64,000 nt of DNA from assembly GCF_000153925.1 (NCBI RefSeq), contig NZ_DS264383.1:1-64000 (forward strand), read 5' to 3'. This document shows positions 34,901 to 44,723 of this stretch, piece after piece; the first letter of the stretch is position 1, and each line of letters starts with the position of its first letter. The position numbers were made by a program, and so were the translations under genes. Origin of the DNA: [Ruminococcus] torques ATCC 27756. GTDB lineage: Bacteria; Bacillota; Clostridia; Lachnospirales; Lachnospiraceae. Below the pieces are notes generated by a model. It saw only the letters and a list, made by a program, of their open reading frames with translations. It was not told where the DNA came from and ran no database searches.

Positions 34901-36324
34901 CCCTGCTTGTAAAGGCAAAGAGACTGGCAGGAAAGATCAAAGATGCAGTGACCGGAGAGGATACCGATACCGGAGTGTTCCATGATTTTGTCTATGAAGA
35001 ATCCGGTGTGGAAGGGGCAACCTTTGAACTGTATGCCAAGGACACCATTTATTCCCCGGACGGAGCAAAGGATGAGCAGGGCAATCCGGTCATCCGTTAT
35101 GAAAAAGACGATCTGGTGGCAACTTTGGTCACAGATAAGGAAGGAAAAGCAGTGGTGAACAATCTTCCATTGGGCTCTTATTATCTGAAAGAAACCATAG
35201 CAGGCGACCATTTCGTATTGAACCCGGAACAGAAAGAATTTACCCTGACCGCAGAGGATGATACTCAGGCAGTGGTTTATGAAGGGGTTGCTTATAAAAA
35301 TGAGCGACAGAAGATTTCCATTTCTGTAGAAAAGAAGGATGCAGTCACAGAAGAGAAGCTGGAAGGCGTGATCTTTGGATTGTATGCAAAAGAAGATATC
35401 CTCTCCCAGCAGGGTGAGGTTCTTGTAGAAAAGGACACGATGCTGGAGAAGAAAGCAACGGATGAGAAGGGACAGCTTACCTTTGACAGCGACCTCTATC
35501 ATGGAAAATATTATGTGAAAGAGGAAGTGAGAAAGCCGGGGTATCTTCCAAATGAGGAAATCTGGGAGATCGATGCCTCTTACACAGACCAGAACCTTGC
35601 AGAAATCAAGCTGACAAAAGAAGTGGAAAATCAGCCAACGAAAAGCCAGTTTACAAAAACCGATGCCACAACCGGGGAAGAACTGGAAGGGGTGAAGCTT
35701 CAGAGCATCGACCAGGATGGCAACATTGTAGAGGAGTGGATCAGCACAAAAGAACCGCACGTAGTCTATGGACTGCCAGAGGGAACATATACGCTCCATG
35801 AAGAACTGCCGCCTTATGCAGAAGGGTATGTGTCTGCGGAAGATATTGAGTTTGAAGTAAAGGAAGATGGCAGTGTGACCAAGGTGGAAATGAAGGATAC
35901 CTATTCCAAAGTGGAAATCTCCAAAACAGACCTCACCACCGGAAAGGAACTGGAAGGAGCCAAGCTTCAGATCTTAAATAAGGATGGTGAAGTTTTGGAA
36001 GAGTGGGTAACAGATGGCAAACCGCATCTGGTAGAGAAACTTCCGGTAGGGGAAGAATTGATCCTGCGTGAGATCACAGCGCCGGAAGGCTATGAGATCG
36101 CAGAAGATGTGAAGTTTACACTGGAAGATACCATGGAAGTCCAGAAGGTGGAAATGAAGGATGCAAGGACACCGGAAACTCCGGGTGTACCGCAGACAGG
36201 AGATGACCACTGGAAACCAATCCTTCTGTTTGCACTTTTAGGTGTATCAGCAGCCGGACTCATGGCAACCATGCTCTATAAGAAGAGACATAAAAAAGCA
36301 GATGAAGCGAAAAAAGAAGAATAA
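31942..36324 (+). CDS. Large Cna-B repeat adhesin with thioester-like head
   Basis: 1460 residues. Signal peptide ending near 'DVHAA', an acidic linker (about 35-200), a thioester-domain-like region, then about nine Cna-B/prealbumin-type domains ('ELFKQDADTKNPLDGAVYGIY', 'IKKFDKETQ'-like, 'VEKKDAVTEEKLEGVIFGLY'). The last two are close copies ('FTKTDATTGEELEGVKLQ' and 'ISKTDLTTGKELEGAKLQ'). Sorting signal VPQTGD, hydrophobic helix, RHKKADEAKKEE tail. In the head, the Cys is present ('IAYCLESH') but the expected Gln position reads His ('YTHIAASYAY'), so a thioester may not form. Its sortase overlaps the 3' end. Confidence 0.9.
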   Translation: MKSRNIKTRLAAFGLALLMGHSPLGNLADVHAAETKNPSEPVTESAEISETEQTEEVSEAAKHLVTAEDITKDISDKDFMVETCMEGIHYNPEKEDVTLERIEAEDGGSYHPDQEGTYIATYWVVPKDARDSYSVSRKIILTDTEGQAHTEENGGQKQKEDTNSEEDSETPVQEIPDVEVTVSGEDADAQAARELEEKIEDGEVMMLSGAENTFRARETVHLEKGETIYYPSYIGNYLTCWFTVNGKIAYCLESHRFSPPSGDYVAQVLDSNKNLQKVLYYGYGGAGDITGSYLSGKSAEEKYVYTHIAASYAYAGEAGFTGCKYEDLVNAGVIAYIDHLFAMEEPPKGEISLSKTSVKAVRNGNVQKTPDITLSGDHRNYISVHVPKDITIYNKTKGTSAENGALKIYGGDTFYLTAPMLHTGKYSSGELHGSVGETWRTLILSTGNSNQDIGVFESEKANPVSFTVDWLEMTRIELFKQDADTKNPLDGAVYGIYTDSKCEHLLMEMPVTGEEGKAVSDYFEVAIKTVYVKEIKAPDKYAQSDVIHKVDVEAGKTVTISATDERVRGAVHIQKFDKETQAFLPQGDSSLAGAVYGLYAREDIVHPDGKTRVLFKKDSLIAQGVIKEDGTLDFSELYLGKMYVKEITPPEGYTVDPIEYEVDLAYEGQEVAEVTRDLTVQEQVKKQAFQLIKISEDGDQTETDLVEGAGFKVYLVSNLSKVKSGELQPSNGEQLTAEDFRGYDFSKEEVAVTYVDGKAVPVPELITDKKGYALSPELPYGLYVVEESTVPENLKAIDPFLVKVDEDSREPMVWRIFDDRPFEFLLKIVKKDAQTGNPVLKAGASYKIFDMEKEEYVEQTVFYPKKETISVFKTNEEGYLVTPEELKCSTYRIEEVKAPEGFVRQGYESSLYEGETIISPLEVTGKGSYKENPKEGIVITVSSNTAHQIDPDTGAVIVEVEQPNDEQVGSLTLTKTGEQPVEVKGDSLLVKAKRLAGKIKDAVTGEDTDTGVFHDFVYEESGVEGATFELYAKDTIYSPDGAKDEQGNPVIRYEKDDLVATLVTDKEGKAVVNNLPLGSYYLKETIAGDHFVLNPEQKEFTLTAEDDTQAVVYEGVAYKNERQKISISVEKKDAVTEEKLEGVIFGLYAKEDILSQQGEVLVEKDTMLEKKATDEKGQLTFDSDLYHGKYYVKEEVRKPGYLPNEEIWEIDASYTDQNLAEIKLTKEVENQPTKSQFTKTDATTGEELEGVKLQSIDQDGNIVEEWISTKEPHVVYGLPEGTYTLHEELPPYAEGYVSAEDIEFEVKEDGSVTKVEMKDTYSKVEISKTDLTTGKELEGAKLQILNKDGEVLEEWVTDGKPHLVEKLPVGEELILREITAPEGYEIAEDVKFTLEDTMEVQKVEMKDARTPETPGVPQTGDDHWKPILLFALLGVSAAGLMATMLYKKRHKKADEAKKEE

Positions 36325-37090
36325 GCTGTGGATGCTGCAGGCAGTCTTGTGTGCTGTCTGTATCCTCAGTGCGGCACTAATTTATCATGATTATGTGGCG
36401 ATTCCCCGGCAGAACCGAGAACTGGTGGAAGAGTTAAAAACCTGCTTCCCGGAGGACATCCCTCCGGGCGGGGGCTCTCCAGGAGAGAAAGAGGAACAGG
36501 CTGGAAGAGAACCGGAAGTGTCTGCCGTTGACCTTCAATCCCTCCAGCGCCGGTATCCGGGTGTTCGTGGCTGGCTTACGATCCCAGAGGTTGGGATCGA
36601 TTATCCGGTCATGCAGAGCAGCCGGGAAGAGCCGGAGTATTATCTGCGGAGGGATTACCGGGGAAACTACGACATCAATGGGAGTTTGTTCCTCCAGGCA
36701 GACTGTATTTTGGGAGAATCAAAGAATCTGACCATTTACGGTCACAACATGAACAGCGGGGCGATGTTCGGGAATCTGGACCGGTACGCCGCCTATGATT
36801 ACTGGAAAGCACATCCCAGGGTGTTCTTTCAGACGCCGGAAGGCATGGAAGAGTACCAGATAGCGGCAGTATTGAAAGCTGATGTGTCCATGTTCGACTT
36901 CCAGCAGGCATCTTTTCACATTCCGAAGGAATTGGAGGCTTATGTAGCGCAGGCGAAAGCGCTGTCGCTGTTTGAAACAGGGGTAGCTGGTGCAGGTTGT
37001 GAGACAACCCTGACGCTGGTAACCTGTTCTTATGAGTGGAAGGAGGCCCGGAACATCCTTGTGGCAGTAAAAGCAGAACCTGAAAGGTGA
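36302..37090 (+). CDS. srtB: Class B sortase
   Basis: 262 residues from ATG 36302, overlapping the adhesin stop by 23 bp; the frame is open from 36242 but that part lies in the adhesin. A membrane anchor (about 10-29) is followed by the sortase fold: His148 in 'LTIYGHNM', Cys242 in 'LTLVTCSYEW' and Arg250 in 'KEARNI'. The 'VGIDYPVMQ' and 'YYLRRDYRGNYDINGSLFL' segments are class B-like. It should attach the upstream VPQTG adhesin, and perhaps the TPKTG adhesin at 12940, to the wall or polymerize them. Confidence 0.92.
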   Translation: MKRKKKNKLWMLQAVLCAVCILSAALIYHDYVAIPRQNRELVEELKTCFPEDIPPGGGSPGEKEEQAGREPEVSAVDLQSLQRRYPGVRGWLTIPEVGIDYPVMQSSREEPEYYLRRDYRGNYDINGSLFLQADCILGESKNLTIYGHNMNSGAMFGNLDRYAAYDYWKAHPRVFFQTPEGMEEYQIAAVLKADVSMFDFQQASFHIPKELEAYVAQAKALSLFETGVAGAGCETTLTLVTCSYEWKEARNILVAVKAEPER

Positions 37091-37091
37091 A

Positions 37092-37525
37092 AAGTGTTCA
37101 AAGATGGGTACTTTCTTCAGCTCTCTGGATGTATCATGGGGTACTCTGGATCACTCTCCTGCCGGAAGTGTTCAAAAGTACCCGAAAAGTGCAGAATGTG
37201 AGACAAGGTGCAACGGGAAGTGGCGATGCGGAACGAAAAGTGTTCGAAGTTAAGGGATGTGCAACAGGTCGTGGCATCTTGTAATATTGGGAAGTGTTCA
37301 AAGGCAGGTGCTTTTCCAGCTCTTTGGTGGCTTTCCCGAACCGTATATTCCGGGGAGTGTTTGAAAGTACCCGAAAAGTGCGGAATGTGAGACGCAACTG
37401 CAAGCAAAAGACAGAACGATAACCTAAAAGTGTTCAAGGTTGCGGGATGTGCAACGGAACGTGGACAGGTGTAGTGTCGGAATGTGTTCAAAGATGGGAA
37501 CTTTTGCAGCTATCTGGATGTAGCG
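37092..37525. repeat. Higher-order A-B-C repeat array with AGTGTTC heads
   Basis: Seven units each begin with (A)AGTGTTCAA-like sequence: A at 37092, B at 37166, C at 37238, A at 37292, B at about 37355, C at 37428, A at 37482 (ATGTGTTC). A units share CAGCTCTCTGGATG-like sequence, B units share AGTACCCGAAAAGTGC, C units share GGGATGTGCAAC. The B-C and C-A spacings are constant (72-73 and 54 bp); A-B varies (74 and 63). No convincing gene lies in this 540-bp stretch (37091-37632). Resembles plasmid iterons, a partition centromere or an oriT. Confidence 0.85.
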
Positions 37526-37632
37526 TCCAGTTATCTGAAATATATTTTCAAGAAGTATTTAAAAATAGAAAAGCTCTGTTCATTTGTCTGAAAAAGCGTT
37601 ACAATCATTTCAGAAAGACAGGGAGGTGTTCC

Positions 37633-37830
37633 ATGAATCAGAAAGAAAAAACAGAGTGTATGGGTTTCGATGGAATGCAGAAAATGAACGGTGCTATTAA
37701 TGCCGATCTCATGACTGTGGAAGAGATTCATCAGAAGCTGGAAGCAGGATATAAGGATATGGAAAGAGGAAGAGTGCGGGAAGCATCGGAGGCTTTTACA
37801 GAATTTCGACAGAGATATGAAGTCAGATAA
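37633..37830 (+). CDS. Antitoxin-like small protein
   Basis: 65 residues from ATG 37633 (GGGAGGTG 6 nt upstream). The C-terminal half 'MTVEEIHQKLEAGYKDMERG' plus 'RVREASEAFTEFRQRY' has the 'Gly-Arg-x(3)-A-x2-F-x3-R-x2-Y' tail often seen in RelB/Phd-type antitoxins. No RelE-type toxin is adjacent. It may be an orphan antitoxin or transcription factor. Confidence 0.55.
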   Translation: MNQKEKTECMGFDGMQKMNGAINADLMTVEEIHQKLEAGYKDMERGRVREASEAFTEFRQRYEVR

Positions 37831-37849
37831 AGGTGAAAGGGGGAAGAGC

Positions 37850-38038
37850 ATGCAGGTTGTCATCGAGATACCCAAAGAAGTATTGTACGATACAAAGCAA
37901 ACAATAGAACAAGCAACAGACTTTGCAAAAAGAGCAACTGCATTGGGATTTTATAAAGAGTATGGAGTATCTGTGGAATTGTGTTCTCGGATTGTTGGTA
38001 TCACAGAGGAAGAATTTCTGTCAGAAGTGAAACATTAA
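37850..38038 (+). CDS. UPF0175-like small protein
   Basis: 62 residues from ATG 37850 (AAAGGGGGAAGAGC upstream). 'VVIEIPKEVLYDTKQTIEQA', then 'FAKRATALGFYKEYGVSVEL' and 'GITEEEFLSEVKH' follow the UPF0175 pattern of a beta strand plus helix-turn-helix. These often act as antitoxins. Lies 19 bp after the previous antitoxin-like gene. Confidence 0.6.
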   Translation: MQVVIEIPKEVLYDTKQTIEQATDFAKRATALGFYKEYGVSVELCSRIVGITEEEFLSEVKH

Positions 38039-38086
38039 TCTGTATGATAGCCAAAGCCGATATGTGAAATACAGAAGCATTTGTTC

Positions 38087-38184
38087 TTGACAAGTGTGTC
38101 AGAAGCGATTACACTATGCCTAGTGATCGCACTACGGAAACTTGCGAAGCCCGTAGTCCGGGGAGACTCCTACGGGGGTCTTTT
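38087..38184 (+). ncRNA. Candidate structured RNA 1 upstream of PemK-like toxin
   Basis: Promoter TTGACA (38087-38092), 17 bp, TACACT (38110-38115). The -10 is inside an inverted repeat GCGAT..CACTA / TAGTG-ATCGC (38105-38130). Downstream, ACTACGG (38131-38137) can pair with CCGTAGT (38151-38157), or CCCGTAG (38150-38156) can pair with CTACGGG (38170-38176) just before TCTTTT. These pairings are mutually exclusive, as in an attenuator or a switchable RNA. Expected transcript about 65 nt. No protein reading frame fits. Confidence 0.6.
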
Positions 38185-38253
38185 CGTTATTAAGGGATAG
38201 ATGAGAGAGGACTTTTTGTGGCATGGAAACTCGTTGGAAAGTCTAAAAAATAG

Positions 38254-38282
38254 TTGAAGATACACATGAGGCGAATTATAAT
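38254..38282 (+). promoter_or_regulatory. Promoter of the PemK-like toxin gene
   Basis: TTGAAG (38254-38259), 17-bp spacer, perfect TATAAT (38277-38282), 31 bp before the toxin ATG. Confidence 0.65.
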
Positions 38283-38313
38283 GAATCTTATCAAATATGA
38301 GTAGGTGATACGA

Positions 38314-38835
38314 ATGAATCAAGAAGCACAGGAATATTATAATATTGCCAGTTGGACAAAGGATAAAGTAAATTACAATCGGATATCAAAATTTAATACG
38401 AATAAGCACAGACAGGTTTTACATGGACAAATATGGTTTTGTGATTTAGGCTATAACGTAGGAACGGAAAAGAATAAAATGCGTCCGGTATTGGTGATGT
38501 CTAATAATAAAATCAATAATTCCGAAAAAGTGGTAGTGGTATGTATTACCGATGCAAAAGGAAAGGTAAATGCACGATGTCTACCAATTCAGGATTCATG
38601 GTTTTTGTTATATTCTGATACAGAAGATGAAGAAAAACAAGTGATTCCGGGAAGAACGATACCCGCGTCTATGCATACTTATGAATTTTTGGATAAAGAC
38701 AGTATGATTCAATGTGAAGAGATACGTGCAGTTAGTAAGTCAAGGCTGGATGCGAACCGAGGATGTATTGGTACTTTAACACCGGAAGATTTTAATCTTG
38801 TAAAAGGAAAATTCAAAAGAGCATACAACCTGTAA
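38314..38835 (+). CDS. PemK/MazF-family toxin-like protein
   Basis: 173 residues from ATG 38314 (TAGGTGA upstream). The core follows the MazF/PemK pattern: 'VLHGQIWFCDLGYNVGTEKN' plus 'KMRPVLVMSNNKINNSEKVVV', later 'IPASMHTYEFLDKDSMIQCE' and 'IRAVSKSRLDANRGCIGTL'. Family members are ribonucleases that cut mRNA. An extra N-terminal 35 residues ('NQEAQEYYNIASWTKDKVNY') precede the core. No protein antitoxin overlaps it; instead it is bracketed by two structured RNA candidates, and the two antitoxin-like genes upstream are separated by more than 270 bp. Confidence 0.72.
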   Translation: MNQEAQEYYNIASWTKDKVNYNRISKFNTNKHRQVLHGQIWFCDLGYNVGTEKNKMRPVLVMSNNKINNSEKVVVVCITDAKGKVNARCLPIQDSWFLLYSDTEDEEKQVIPGRTIPASMHTYEFLDKDSMIQCEEIRAVSKSRLDANRGCIGTLTPEDFNLVKGKFKRAYNL

Positions 38836-38857
38836 AAATGTGACTGCTAAAAATTTG

Positions 38858-39027
38858 TTGACAAAGAGAAGGTAGTTGCATATAATAAAAAAGAAGAGAG
38901 ATACTATGATTAAGTCCCACACTTGAGCAATCAAGATACAGTGGGTGCTTTATAAATGTTTAAACGAAGCCGTAGGACCGCAAGGTATAGCTTCTGGAGG
39001 CTCCCCAGTTTTATCTGGGGAGTTTTT
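38858..39027 (+). ncRNA. Candidate structured RNA 2 downstream of PemK-like toxin
   Basis: A consensus promoter TTGACA (38858-38863), 17 bp, TATAAT (38881-38886) leads to a perfect terminator CTCCCCAG / CTGGGGAG (39001-39022) with TTTTT. The predicted RNA of about 135 nt contains CCCAC..TTGA-GCAA-TCAA..GTGGG (38916-38945) and GAAGC..CC-GCAA-GG..GCTTC (from about 38966), so two GNRA-type tetraloops. Its GAAGCCGTAG segment resembles GAAGCCCGTAG of RNA 1. The only overlapping reading frame (61 codons) lacks a ribosome binding site. Nothing recognisable lies between 39028 and 39268. Confidence 0.62.
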
Positions 39028-39268
39028 CTTTGGAAAAATTTGTGATAACAGAAAAATAGAGACAAAACATCAGGCAGGATATGTTCCCGTGAAAAGGAAG
39101 GTATCCTGCCTTTTTTGCATGAAGGTCTAACTATTAAAAGTCAAGGTTAAAATGAAGATTTTTTGAGTAAATTGCAGAAATGCTTTTCAGATATATTTGA
39201 ACCTTGAAAACTGCATGACAATAAGAGCATCTTTGCAGGTGCTCTAAAAGGAGATATGAAGTTAAATT

Positions 39269-39500
39269 TTATGCTGCTCTATGATAAAGCTGCCCTGACT
39301 TTTCTAGTTGGTAAATAACCCTGACCAGTTTCTTGGCAGCATGGGATATGGCAACATTATAGTGTTTGCCTTCGGAACGCTTCTTTGCAAGATAAGCAGA
39401 GAACTGATTATCCCAAATGCAGACAAATTTTGTCGCATTAAACAGCGCATAGCGGAGGTAACGGGAACCACGCTTTTCCATGTGAGAATACTCTGAAATA
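39269..39500 (-). mobile_element. IS110-family transposase C-terminal fragment
   Basis: Leftward frame encoding 'SHMEKRGSRYLRYALFNATK', then 'AKKRSEGKHYNVAISHAAKK' and 'LVRVIYQLEK', the C-terminal Transposase_20 region of IS110 elements. The N-terminal DEDD domain is missing. Its 5' end collides with the serine recombinase relic. Confidence 0.8.
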
Positions 39501-40046
39501 TGTTCGTATGCTGAAAGAGAAAGGCATTGCTGTTTTCTTTGAGGATGAAAATATCAATACTTTAACAATGGATGGAGAACTGCTTTTGGTGGTACTCAGT
39601 TCTGTTGCAGAGCAGGAAGTTGAGAATATATCTTCCAATGTCAAAAAGGGCTTGAAAATGAAAATGCAGAGAGGAGAACTTGTAGGTTTTCAAGGATGTT
39701 TGGGATATGACTATCATAAAGACACAAAAAGCATATCTGTCAACGAAAAAGAAGCTGAAATTGTGAGATATATTTTTAATCGGTATATAGAAGGGGCGGG
39801 GTGTACAGTGATAGCCAATGAGCTTGAGAATCTTGGCTATAAGACAAAATATGGAAGCTCACGATGGGTGCAATCCACAGTAATCGGTATTATTAAAAAT
39901 GAAAAATATAAAGGCGATTTGCTGTTAGGTAAAACATTTACGGTTGATCCTATTTCTAAAAGGCGGTTGGAAAACTTTGGAGAGGAAGATAAATTTTATA
40001 TCCGTGACCATCACGAAGCAATTATCAGTGAGCAAACATTGTATCA

Positions 40047-40050
<4 letters not shown>
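39484..40050 (+). pseudogene. Large serine recombinase, internal fragment
   Basis: About 188 codons of a large serine recombinase: 'NTLKYVRMLKEKGIAVFFED', 'LSSVAEQEVENISSNVKKGL', the recombinase domain 'GYDYHKDTKSISVNEKEAEI' and 'IKNEKYKGDLLLGKTF'. The N-terminal part with the catalytic serine is gone (replaced by IS110 sequence), and the frame stops at 'EAIISEQTLYQ', where it runs into a PTS gene. The zinc-ribbon and coiled coil are also missing. It may be the remains of the integrase of one of the islands. Confidence 0.85.
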
Positions 40051-43308
<3,258 letters not shown>

Positions 43309-43418
43309 ATGAGTAAAATCATTTTTTAGATGTAGACGGGACTCTGGTGAATTGTGAAAACCAGATCCTGGAAGCTGCTATAAGAGCTGTGCGTCAAGCA
43401 AGAAATCCAGTAAAATAA
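43309..43418 (+). pseudogene. HAD-hydrolase remnant with frameshift
   Basis: ATGAGTAAAATCATTTTTTA should continue as LDVDGTLV with one more T. In the present sequence it stops, while the correct frame from 43327 reads 'DVDGTLVNCENQILEAAIRA', the Cof-type HAD nucleophile motif. It ends after 28 codons. Probably the third gene of the PTS operon, now truncated. Confidence 0.7.
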
Positions 43419-43427
43419 TCTAAATAA

Positions 43428-43473
43428 GGCTGTCACAATAACGGTTATTTATCGCTGTTGTGGCGCCTTTTTT
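43428..43473 (+). terminator. Imperfect hairpin terminator
   Basis: GGC..CACAA pairs with TTGTG..GCC around an AT-rich loop, followed by six or more T residues, after the PTS/GH1 genes and convergent with the Crp remnant. Confidence 0.55.
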
Positions 43474-43850
43474 ATAGCAAATTTCGCAGTTCGTTTATAT
43501 TAATGACCTGTATTTTTCGATATTGTAATCGAACAAGTCCTTTTTTTGGAAAAATCAGCAAGTACTCTGAAAACTGTGGTGCGGTGCAGATTCAAACATA
43601 TGGCTAATTCTTCTTGAGTATAAGGAAGCGTATGATTAATAATTCCAAGCTCTGAGTGGTCATTCTCTGTTAAATCGACTAGATAATCCGCCACTCGCTT
43701 GGCACTATCGTTGATAGTCAGTCGCTTAATTTGATTGCAAAGTTGTGTATAATTTTCGGTCAATAATTCAAAAATGATTTGGTTCAGTTCAGTATGCTTG
43801 CAAATATGTGGATAAAGTGATTGGATGGGACAGGTGACCAATACTGTACG
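43472..43850 (-). pseudogene. Crp/Fnr-family regulator remnant
   Basis: The leftward frame reads 'HTELNQIIFELLTENYTQLC', 'SAKRVADYLVDLTEN' and the HTH 'LPYTQEELAICLNLHRTTVF', typical of the C-terminal half of Crp/Fnr regulators. After 'FSKK' a run of seven A shifts the frame; in the other frame it continues 'GLVRLQYRKIQVINI' to a stop at 43472-43474. The cyclic-nucleotide-like domain is missing because the 5' end is joined to an IS1380 fragment. Confidence 0.78.
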
Positions 43851-44130
43851 CCAATATGGTAAGTTCAAGTACCAATTCATTGGTATCAAATTTCCCTGAC
43901 GGAAGCCGTTCCACATCCATATCCGTCTTGATTTCACTGTGGAACTGTTCGCACTCACCATGTGCATGGTAATTCTGGATAACTTCAGAATCTGCCATCC
44001 CTGTATTAGTCCACCATGTGTTCACTTCTAGGTCGGATGGCAGTAGGAATTGCCCGTATTTATCAATGGTACGTTCTATGATCTCATAGCCAGTGCGGAT
44101 GGCAACTGTTTTATCGTTTCCTTCCGCTGT
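43845..44130 (-). mobile_element. IS1380-family transposase C-terminal fragment
   Basis: Leftward frame: 'GYEIIERTIDKYGQFLLPSD', then 'IQNYHAHGECEQFHSEIKTD' and 'MDVERLPSGKFDTNELVLEL', the conserved C-terminal part of IS1380 transposases. It is fused in frame to an IS66-derived start and runs into the Crp remnant. Confidence 0.8.
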
Positions 44131-44310
44131 ATTAGAGCTATCATTATTTAGGATGCTTTTCAGTCTTGCATTATCATCTCGTAACAGCTGATTTTCCTGC
44201 TCCAAACTATCTATTTTTTGTTTAAACGATCAACATCGTCTTTGTGTTCTGTTTTTTCATCACGAAGGTCTTTTTCCACAGCATCAAGGCGTGACATAAC
44301 TTCCATAAGT
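44131..44310 (-). mobile_element. IS66-family TnpC N-terminal fragment
   Basis: Leftward translation 'QLMEVMSRLDAVEKDLRDEK' then 'IDSLEQENQLLRDDNARLKS' and 'ILNNDSSN', the coiled-coil start of IS66 transposases. A run of A near 44220 shows a one-base frameshift. It is directly fused to IS1380 sequence. Confidence 0.72.
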
Positions 44311-44311
44311 T

Positions 44312-44673
44312 GTCTATAAAAGAAATTGTTTTTGATCGTTGGGGCGCAACACAGATGGTACAGGATTTGGAAGGTATGGATTTACCGTTGTTCCTTTCGG
44401 ACAGGGATATAAGGATATGAGTCCGCCAACAAAGGAACTTATGAAACTTACTCTTGAGGAGCGAATTGCCACGGTGGGCATAAGGTTCTCCGTTGGATGA
44501 TGGATAACGTGTATGTCAGACAAGACCCCGCTGGAAATATTAAAATGGATAAAGAAAAATCTACAGAGAAAATCGATGCAGCAGTAGCAACCGTTATGGC
44601 GCTTGACCGTGCAATTCGTAATCAGGGTAGCGAGGGAAGCGTATATGATGGCAGGGGAATTCTTGTTTTTTAA
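44312..44673 (+). pseudogene. terL: Phage terminase large subunit, C-terminal relic
   Basis: Rightward: 'IKEIVFDRWGATQMVQDLEG', then after a one-base loss 'GFTVVPFGQGYKDMSPPTKE' and 'LMKLTLEER', and after a second loss 'GGHKVLRWMMDNVYVRQDPA' followed by 'EKIDAAVATVMALDRAIRNQ'. This is the nuclease-domain end of a siphovirus TerL. The N-terminal ATPase is gone, replaced by IS66 sequence. It precedes the portal relic in normal phage order. Confidence 0.82.
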
Positions 44674-44723
44674 GAAAAAAACCTCTCCGGAAGATGGAGA
44701 GGTTTGAATGAGTATGGTTGTGT

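Noticed and set aside
34459-35799. 446-codon frame opposite the second adhesin
   Set aside because: Antisense shadow of the repeat domains; Cys/Phe-rich and without family features.
37087-37491. Reading frames of 60-124 codons on both strands in the A-B-C repeat array
   Set aside because: They arise from the repeats, lack convincing ribosome binding sites and resemble no protein; the region is treated as non-coding.
38945-39130. 61-codon frame over structured RNA 2
   Set aside because: No ribosome binding site, it runs through a terminator, and hairpin structure explains the sequence better.
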